Shown here in pieces: positions 6,818 to 11,161 of a stretch of DNA of 11,161 nt. The DNA is from CAVSUR01 sp052143655 (GTDB taxonomy: Bacteria > Actinomycetota > Actinomycetes > Streptosporangiales > Streptosporangiaceae). A program made the translations under genes and the position numbers. How positions within the stretch are numbered: the first letter of the stretch is position 1; each line of letters opens with the position of its first letter. A model generated the notes under the pieces. It saw only the letters and a list, made by a program, of their open reading frames with translations, was not told the origin of the DNA and searched no databases. Location: the NCBI GenBank assembly GCA_052143655.1, contig JBKQSL010000443.1, forward strand, positions 1-11,161. The letters are read 5' to 3'.

Positions 6818-7504
6818 ATGGCTGACATCACGGTGCGGCGCGTCGATTTCGGCTACTTCGTCCGGCCAGCGGAGGAGACCGGGACCGGCGATCCCAGAGT
6901 CGAGCCGTGCCTGGGTTACGTCGTCGGCCACCCCCAGGGGACGATCCTATTCGATACCGGAATGGGCGCCCACCCCGATGTCGACGCCCGCTACCGGCCC
7001 CGCAGAATCGGGCTGAGCCAGGCGCTGGCCGCCGCTGAGGTGCGGATCGGGGACATCACGCTGGCCGCGAACTGCCATCTGCACTTCGACCACTGCGGCG
7101 GCAACCCGCTGCTGGGCCAGATACCCGTCTTCGTGCAGGGAACCGAGCTCGATACCGCCCGCCGGACGCCGGATTACACCCTCCCCGAGCTCATCGAGGG
7201 CAGCCGCTTCGAGCAGGTGACCGGCCAGGCGGAGGTGCTGCCGGGGGTATTCCTGGTGCCTACGCCTGGCCACACCGAAGGCCACCAGTCGCTGGTGGTG
7301 CGCCGGCCGGACGGGTCGGTGATCGTGGCCGGGCAGAGCCATGACACGGCCACGGGCTACGCGGCCGACCGGCTCGCGTGGCAGGCCCATCGCGACCGTC
7401 ACGGTCAGCCGCTGCCCGGCATCCCGGACTGGATTGACGATCTCCAGCAGTTCAATCCGCGGATGGTCTGCTTCGCCCACGACCGGTCTGTCTGGATTCC
7501 CTGA
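6818..7504 (+). CDS. Metallo-beta-lactamase-fold hydrolase, N-acyl-homoserine-lactonase-like
   Basis: This 228-residue cytoplasmic protein has the MBL fold and most resembles the AHL-lactonase family (AiiA/AttM type), which opens lactone rings of quorum signals. The zinc motif HLHFDH gives His87, His89, Asp91 and His92; His152 lies in TPGHTEGH and His221 in CFAHD, the AiiA-like ending. The bridging-metal Asp of AiiA (Asp191) corresponds to Gln173 in VAGQSHDT, and AiiA's active-site Tyr194 position appears to be Asp176, so metal content or substrate may differ. There is no signal peptide. ATG 6818 has only a weak TTGAG ahead of it. The gene diverges from bluB-cobT across 213 bp and precedes the kinase gene by 76 bp. 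Other lactonases or small hydrolases of this fold are possible; the substrate is unknown. Confidence 0.82.
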   Translation: MADITVRRVDFGYFVRPAEETGTGDPRVEPCLGYVVGHPQGTILFDTGMGAHPDVDARYRPRRIGLSQALAAAEVRIGDITLAANCHLHFDHCGGNPLLGQIPVFVQGTELDTARRTPDYTLPELIEGSRFEQVTGQAEVLPGVFLVPTPGHTEGHQSLVVRRPDGSVIVAGQSHDTATGYAADRLAWQAHRDRHGQPLPGIPDWIDDLQQFNPRMVCFAHDRSVWIP

Positions 7505-7567
7505 CGGCGCCGGGTCGGGCCGGCCAATTCCCATCGTTCTCACAGCAATCTCCCGGGCCGGCGCCGA

Positions 7568-7573
7568 TATCGT
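7568..7573 (+). promoter_or_regulatory. Possible -10 box for a leaderless kinase transcript
   Basis: TATCGT matches the TANNNT -10 pattern and ends seven bases before ATG 7581, the spacing at which transcription would begin at the start codon itself. No Shine-Dalgarno sequence precedes that ATG, which agrees with leaderless initiation, frequent in actinomycetes. No -35 is evident. Confidence 0.35.
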
Positions 7574-7580
7574 CCCGGGC

Positions 7581-9551
7581 ATGCAGGCAGTGGTGAGCTC
7601 CGGACGGCTGGTCGCCGGGCGGTACCGGCTGGGCCAGCCCGTCGGCCGCGGCGCGATGGGCACGGTGTGGCAGGCCCACGACGAGTTGCTGAAGCGCTCG
7701 GTGGCAGTCAAGGAAGTCCGGCTCGAGCCGGCGGCCGGGCCGGGTGAGCCGGGTACCGGCTACGAGAGGACACTGCGCGAGGCGCGGGCGGCCGCCCGGC
7801 TCAGTCACCCCGGCGTGGTGCGGGTCTTCGACGTGGTCCAGGAGGACGGCCGACCGTGGATCGTGATGGAGCTCGTGCCGGGACGATCACTCGACCGCGT
7901 CCTCGCCGAGAACGGCCCGCTGACCCCGGCGCAGGCCGCCGGCCTGGGCGGCAGTGTGCTGGAGGCGCTGGCCGCCGCGCACGCGGCGGGCATCTTGCAC
8001 CGTGACGTCAAGCCGGGCAACGTGCTCATCACGCCGGACCGGGTGGTGCTCACCGACTTCGGGATCGCGACGCTCGCCTGCGATCCCAGCCTGACCCAGG
8101 CCGGGATGGTGGCCGGCACCCCCGGGTTCACCGCGCCCGAGCGGATCCGCGGCCAGGCCGCCACGCCTGCATCGGATCTGTGGTCGCTCGGCGCGATGCT
8201 CTATGCCGCCGTCGAGGGCAGCGGGCCCTACGACCGGGCCGGCGGCCCGGCGGCGATCCTGGCCGCGGTCACGGCCGGGCCGCCGCCGCAGGCGCCGTCA
8301 GCCGGCCCGCTGGGCCCGGCGCTCACGGCCCTGCTGCACCCCGATCCGGCGCAGCGTCCCAGCGCCCGGGCCGCAGCCCGGATGCTGGCCATGGCGGCGG
8401 ACCGGGCCCGGTCCGGGCCGGGACCGTTCCCGGGACTCCGGCCCCGGCGGATGCCGGATGCCGGGCCTGCGGCCGACTCCGCGACCGCCGACCTTCAGGC
8501 AGCCGCCGTCCCCGCGGCCGGAGGCGGCAGGGACGGCGCCGAACCGCCGTTCCTGGCTCCGCCTGACTACGCCAGCCTGCGGATGCCCGACGAGCTGCCC
8601 GAGCCGGGGCCGCCACTACCGCAGGCTGCGGGCCCTGGGGCGAGCCCGGCGGACACGGGCGGTGCCCCCGGGGGGCCGGGCCAGCCTGGTTCAGGCGCTG
8701 TCTTGACCGGCTTCCCGGGCACCGGTGCCGCTCCGGCTTCGCCGCCCCGGCGCCGCCACAGGCTGCTCGCGCTGGCCGGGGCAGCGGCGTTCCTCGTCGC
8801 GGGGGCCGCTGCCTGGGCGGTGTACTCGCAGTCACTCGGCAGCTCGCCGGTGCTGACGCAGTCCCCGGCGGGCGGCCAGCGGCTGGTCGGGCACTCGGCG
8901 GCCACCCGGCACGGCGCCGGGCAGGCCGGGCACAGCGGCTCCGCGGCGGGGCCCGTGGCGGCGCGCAGCGCCGCCAGCTCCGGGCATGCCAGGCCGGTCA
9001 GCACCGCTCAGCCGTCGAGCCCGGGTCGGCCGGGCGGCGGGCCGCCCCCGGCCGCCAGCGCGTCCGCCGGGCCGGCCCCGCCGTCCGGGTACCGGTGGGT
9101 GACGGTGACGGCGGCGAGCCTGGGCACCACGGCCGGCTTCACGATCGCGGTCCCCGATTCCTGGCAGGTCAGCCAGGACGGGCTGGCGACGACGGCAGCG
9201 GCCGGCAGCGGGCCGGCGCTGACGGTCAGCCTCAGCCCGTTCCGGTTCGCCGATCCGGCCCGCCAGGCCCGGTACCTGGAAGCCAGTTCCGTCACAGCCG
9301 GCGACTACCCCGGATACCGGCGGGTCTACCTGCGGCTGGCGGGCTTCCGCGGGCTGCCCGCCGGCTGGTGGCGGTTCAGCTGGCGCAGCGGCAGCGCGGG
9401 CCGCACCGGGGTGCTGGAGATCCTCTTCACGGCCAGCACGACGGCCGGGCCGCAGTCCTGCACCCTCTCGGTGACGGCGCCCGCGGCGCAGTTCCCGGCG
9501 GCGGAGTCGGTCTTCGCCCAGGCCGTGCGCACGTTCCAGCCGACGGCCTAG
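7581..9551 (+). CDS. Transmembrane serine/threonine protein kinase
   Basis: This is a 656-residue receptor-type Hanks kinase that phosphorylates Ser/Thr on unknown target proteins. The kinase domain (about 13-270) is complete: glycine loop GRGAMGTV (23-29), VAVK with Lys44, catalytic HRDVKPGN (Asp142, Lys144, Asn147), DFG (159-161), GTPGFTAPE (179-187) and Arg259 in AQRPS. A disordered Pro/Ala/Gly linker (about 280-390) leads to one membrane helix (about 394-414, after RRRHR), with the C-terminus outside. A further low-complexity linker (420-500) precedes a globular domain (about 503-656, FTIAVPDSW...GLPAGWWRFSW) that looks like an extracytoplasmic Mog1/PsbP-like beta domain. There are no PASTA repeats. 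I chose ATG 7581 because the kinase fold starts right after it; the frame extends upstream to 7341 only inside the preceding gene. GTG 7590 is an alternative. Confidence 0.92.
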   Translation: MQAVVSSGRLVAGRYRLGQPVGRGAMGTVWQAHDELLKRSVAVKEVRLEPAAGPGEPGTGYERTLREARAAARLSHPGVVRVFDVVQEDGRPWIVMELVPGRSLDRVLAENGPLTPAQAAGLGGSVLEALAAAHAAGILHRDVKPGNVLITPDRVVLTDFGIATLACDPSLTQAGMVAGTPGFTAPERIRGQAATPASDLWSLGAMLYAAVEGSGPYDRAGGPAAILAAVTAGPPPQAPSAGPLGPALTALLHPDPAQRPSARAAARMLAMAADRARSGPGPFPGLRPRRMPDAGPAADSATADLQAAAVPAAGGGRDGAEPPFLAPPDYASLRMPDELPEPGPPLPQAAGPGASPADTGGAPGGPGQPGSGAVLTGFPGTGAAPASPPRRRHRLLALAGAAAFLVAGAAAWAVYSQSLGSSPVLTQSPAGGQRLVGHSAATRHGAGQAGHSGSAAGPVAARSAASSGHARPVSTAQPSSPGRPGGGPPPAASASAGPAPPSGYRWVTVTAASLGTTAGFTIAVPDSWQVSQDGLATTAAAGSGPALTVSLSPFRFADPARQARYLEASSVTAGDYPGYRRVYLRLAGFRGLPAGWWRFSWRSGSAGRTGVLEILFTASTTAGPQSCTLSVTAPAAQFPAAESVFAQAVRTFQPTA

Positions 9552-9597
9552 GCCAGGCGCGGGCCGGCGCGCGGCGCCCCTGAGCTTCCGGCTGCGG
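9552..9597. terminator. Short convergent gap with GC hairpin
   Basis: The 46 bp between the converging kinase and galT stops contains GGCGC (9556-9560) pairing with GCGCC (9574-9578), or alternatively GCCG-GCGCG-CGGC (9563-9575). This is a weak case for a shared terminator; the stems are short and there is no T tract. Confidence 0.25.
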
Positions 9598-10755
9598 TCA
9601 GCTGAGGTCGCGCAGGCGGGCGGCGGCGGTCTCGGGGACGATGTCGTTGGCGAAGGCACCCATCCCTGACTCTGCGCCGGCCAGGTACTTGAGCTTGCCG
9701 GGGGCCCGCCGGATCGTGAACAGCTCCAGGTGCAGCGCGAGTTCCGCGCGGGCGGCCGCGCCGGGACCGCGCCGGGCCGGGGCCTGATGCCAGGCTGCGA
9801 TGTACGGCGCCGGGGCGCCGAACAGCCGGTCGAACCGGCGCAGCAGGTCCAGGTAGAGAACGCAGAACTCGGCCGCGGCGGCGGCAGGCAGCTCGGTCAG
9901 GTCCGCCACCCGGCAGTGCGGGTACACGTGCACCTCATAGGGCCAGCGCGCCGCGTGCGGGACGAACGCCGTCCAGTGCTCGCCGTCGGCCACGATCCGC
10001 GATCCGTCCTGCTGCTCGGCGGCGACGATGTCGTCGAACAGGTTGCGCCCGGCCCGGGCGCGGTAGGCGGCCGCGGTCTGCAGCATCCGTGCTGTCCGGG
10101 GAGTAACGAACGGATAGGCGTAGATCTGGCCGTGCGGGTGGGACAGCGTCACCCCGATCTCCGCGCCGCGGTTCTCGAAGCAGTACAGCTGCTCTACTTC
10201 CAGCCGGCCGGACAGCTCGGCGGTCCGGTCGATCCAGGCAGCCAGGACAAGTTCCGCCTGGTGCACGGTCAGGTCCGCGAACGAGGCCTGATGCTGCGGG
10301 CTGAAGCAGATCACCTCGCACCGGCCGGATGCCGGGCGCTGCGCCAGCAGGCCGGGCCACGGCCCGCCGGGCTGCCCGGCGCTGTCCCCGGCAGCTGGCT
10401 CCGCGGCCTCATCACCGGCATCCGGCCGGCCCGCGAGGGCGGGGAAGCGGTTCTCGAACGCGACCACCGCGTAGTCCGGGGCCGGGATCTCGGTGGCCCG
10501 CCCCGGTGCGGACGGGCAGAGCGGGCACAGGTCGTCGCCCGGCTGGAACGTGCGGTCCTGTCGCTGCGCGGCTACCATCACCCACTCACCCAGTACCGGG
10601 TCGAACCGCCGCTGCGGCAGTCCAGCCGGGCGGCTCAGCGGCCGCTGGTCCGGGTAGTCTTCCGGCCGCTCGGGACGGCCGCCGAAGTAGATCAGCGTGC
10701 GGCCGTCCGCCAGCCGGACCGCCGTTTTCCGCACTGCTGTCAGGTCCTGGCGCAT
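9598..10755 (-). CDS. galT: Galactose-1-phosphate uridylyltransferase
   Basis: GalT, in the cytoplasmic Leloir pathway, exchanges UMP between UDP-glucose and galactose-1-phosphate, giving UDP-galactose and glucose-1-phosphate. This 385-residue protein is a HIT-superfamily enzyme. The active site HPHGQ (206-210) carries the nucleophile His208 (E. coli His166). Zinc ligands match E. coli Cys52/55, His115, His164: Cys77 and Cys80 in CPLC, His155 in FSPQHQ, His206. FENRGAEIGVTLSHPHGQ and the end segment FTIRRAPGKLKYLAGAESGMG are typical. Compared with E. coli there are about 25 extra N-terminal residues and a Gly/Ala/Asp-rich insertion near 108-143. ATG 10755 is supported by GGGAG six bases upstream. 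galE and galK are not in the window, and the next gene downstream converges, so this copy may be monocistronic. Confidence 0.95.
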   Translation of the reverse strand: MRQDLTAVRKTAVRLADGRTLIYFGGRPERPEDYPDQRPLSRPAGLPQRRFDPVLGEWVMVAAQRQDRTFQPGDDLCPLCPSAPGRATEIPAPDYAVVAFENRFPALAGRPDAGDEAAEPAAGDSAGQPGGPWPGLLAQRPASGRCEVICFSPQHQASFADLTVHQAELVLAAWIDRTAELSGRLEVEQLYCFENRGAEIGVTLSHPHGQIYAYPFVTPRTARMLQTAAAYRARAGRNLFDDIVAAEQQDGSRIVADGEHWTAFVPHAARWPYEVHVYPHCRVADLTELPAAAAAEFCVLYLDLLRRFDRLFGAPAPYIAAWHQAPARRGPGAAARAELALHLELFTIRRAPGKLKYLAGAESGMGAFANDIVPETAAARLRDLS

Positions 10756-10774
10756 GCGGGCTCCCGGCCGGCAG

Positions 10775-10794
10775 TGATCACAGTGGTCAGGCTA
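10775..10794 (-). promoter_or_regulatory. Candidate promoter and operator of galT
   Basis: TGATCACAGTGGTCA (10775-10789) is an imperfect inverted repeat (TGATCA and TGGTCA around CAG) and also two direct copies of AGTGRTCA. It lies 20-34 bases before galT, next to minus-strand TAGCCT (10794-10789), a TANNNT -10 candidate. Together they look like a repressor site at the transcription start, but the evidence is pattern only. Confidence 0.3.
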
Positions 10795-10863
10795 GCGCGA
10801 CGGCAGGGCGCCTCCGCCGCGAGCTGGCCAGCCCTGCCGAGCCCGCGGGGCCGCTAGCGCGCA

Positions 10864-10944
10864 GGCCCGGAACTGCGGCCTGGCTGCGACCCGGCACCGT
10901 GGCCCGGAACTGCGGCCTGGCTGCGACCCGGCACCGTGGCCCGG
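10864..10944. repeat. 37-bp perfect tandem repeat, 2.2 copies
   Basis: Positions 10864-10900 and 10901-10937 are identical (unit begins GGCCCGGAACTGCGG and ends CCGGCACCGT), followed by the first seven bases of a third copy (10938-10944). It ends nine bases before the stop of the transglycosylase-like gene and lies about 110 bp upstream of galT. There is no strong internal hairpin. The lack of differences suggests a recent duplication. Confidence 0.9.
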
Positions 10945-10952
10945 CGCCCTGC

Positions 10953-11161
10953 CTAGTACCAGCCGTCGGCTTCCTCGTGCGCCCATGCGCCGCACGGCGT
11001 GCCGTAGAGGGACTTGATGTAGCCCAGGCCCCAGATGATCTGGGTCTTCGGGTCGGTAGCCCAGTCAGCCCCGGCGCTGGCCATCTTCGAGCCCGGCAGT
11101 GCCTGCGGGATGCCGTAGGCGCCGCTGGCGTTCTCCGCCTCGTAGTTCCAGCCGCTTTCCT
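10953..11161 (-). CDS. C-terminus of a lytic transglycosylase-like secreted protein (partial)
   Basis: Only the last 68 complete codons are in the window; the gene continues beyond the right edge. The visible sequence begins ESGWN, then ASGAYGIPQALPGSKM, WATDPKTQIIWGLGYIKSLYG, and ends PCGAWAHEEADGWY. This is the distinctive end of actinobacterial SLT/Rpf-like transglycosylase domains that cleave peptidoglycan glycan strands, and Glu in ESGWN, right at the window edge, is the likely catalytic residue. Such proteins usually have a signal peptide or membrane anchor and sometimes LysM or G5 domains upstream, none of which can be seen here. The stop TAG is at 10955-10953, about 200 bp upstream of galT on the same strand; a link in function is not evident. 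Confidence 0.88.
   Translation of the reverse strand, partial: ESGWNYEAENASGAYGIPQALPGSKMASAGADWATDPKTQIIWGLGYIKSLYGTPCGAWAHEEADGWY

Noticed and set aside
6605..6931. N-terminal extension of BluB-CobT to ATG 6931 or ATG 6811
   Set aside because: The extra residues are low-complexity and lack homology to BluB, the 6931 start lies inside the divergent hydrolase gene, and the ATG at 6811 has no ribosome site, while GTG 6604 has one.
4814..7504. A combined B12 and quorum-signal gene cluster
   Set aside because: The genes are divergent, have unrelated predicted functions, and share nothing but a 213-bp spacer.
7341..7580. 80-residue upstream extension of the kinase
   Set aside because: It lies mostly within the hydrolase gene in another frame and has no kinase-like sequence; the kinase fold starts just after ATG 7581.
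9730..10857. 375-codon plus-strand frame opposite galT
   Set aside because: Gly/Arg/Val-rich antisense shadow; galT has all its catalytic and zinc residues on the other strand.
10791..10861. Nine-base direct repeat GCTAGCGCG at 10791-10799 and 10853-10861
   Set aside because: Too short to separate from chance in this base composition.

Overview
The window is about 11.2 kb of very GC-rich DNA, with dense G/C at third codon positions, GTG starts and long open antisense frames. Together with an actinobacterial-type Ser/Thr kinase, tandem class I and class II fumarases, and a transglycosylase ending in a typical actinomycete ...PCGAWAH...GWY tail, this points to a high-GC actinomycete. A Streptosporangiales- or Frankia-like soil actinomycete is my guess; the exact taxon cannot be read from the sequence. 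I see no tRNA, rRNA, CRISPR array, transposase, phage or plasmid gene. The protein-coding content is mostly chromosomal housekeeping, and the less ordinary signals are in the gaps and in two proteins.

Layout. 1-1557 (+): a small flavin/F420-type split-barrel protein of the pyridoxamine-phosphate-oxidase family (254-745), then a 75-residue helical protein of unknown function (857-1084). A 473-bp gap follows, holding a strikingly AT-rich, perfectly palindromic 53-bp element (1137-1189). 1558-4656 (+): a two-gene fumarase operon, with the oxygen-sensitive [4Fe-4S] class I enzyme (551 aa) followed 21 bp later by the iron-independent class II enzyme FumC (473 aa). Both interconvert fumarate and malate in the TCA cycle. 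The convergent gap 4657-4813 carries several strong hairpins, including a 24-bp perfect palindrome.

4814-6604 (-): one polypeptide fusing BluB (5,6-dimethylbenzimidazole synthase) to CobT (the phosphoribosyltransferase that activates that base), so lower-ligand synthesis and activation for vitamin B12 lie on one chain. Its GTG start follows a structured leader that weakly resembles a cobalamin riboswitch. 6818-7504 (+): a divergently transcribed metallo-beta-lactamase-fold hydrolase of the N-acyl-homoserine-lactonase type, with Gln where the bridging-metal Asp is expected.

7581-9551 (+): a membrane-anchored Ser/Thr kinase (cytoplasmic kinase, disordered Pro/Ala/Gly linker, one TM helix, extracytoplasmic beta domain), possibly from a leaderless transcript. 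9598-10755 (-): GalT of the Leloir galactose pathway, with no galE or galK in view. 10953-11161 (-): the C-terminal end of a secreted lytic transglycosylase-like protein that continues beyond the window. Between the last two genes lies a perfect 37-bp tandem duplication. Apart from the fumarase pair, the neighbours look like independent transcription units rather than one system. I found no convincing new multi-gene system; the best leads are the 53-bp element, the BluB-CobT fusion with its leader, and the altered metal site of the lactonase-like protein.
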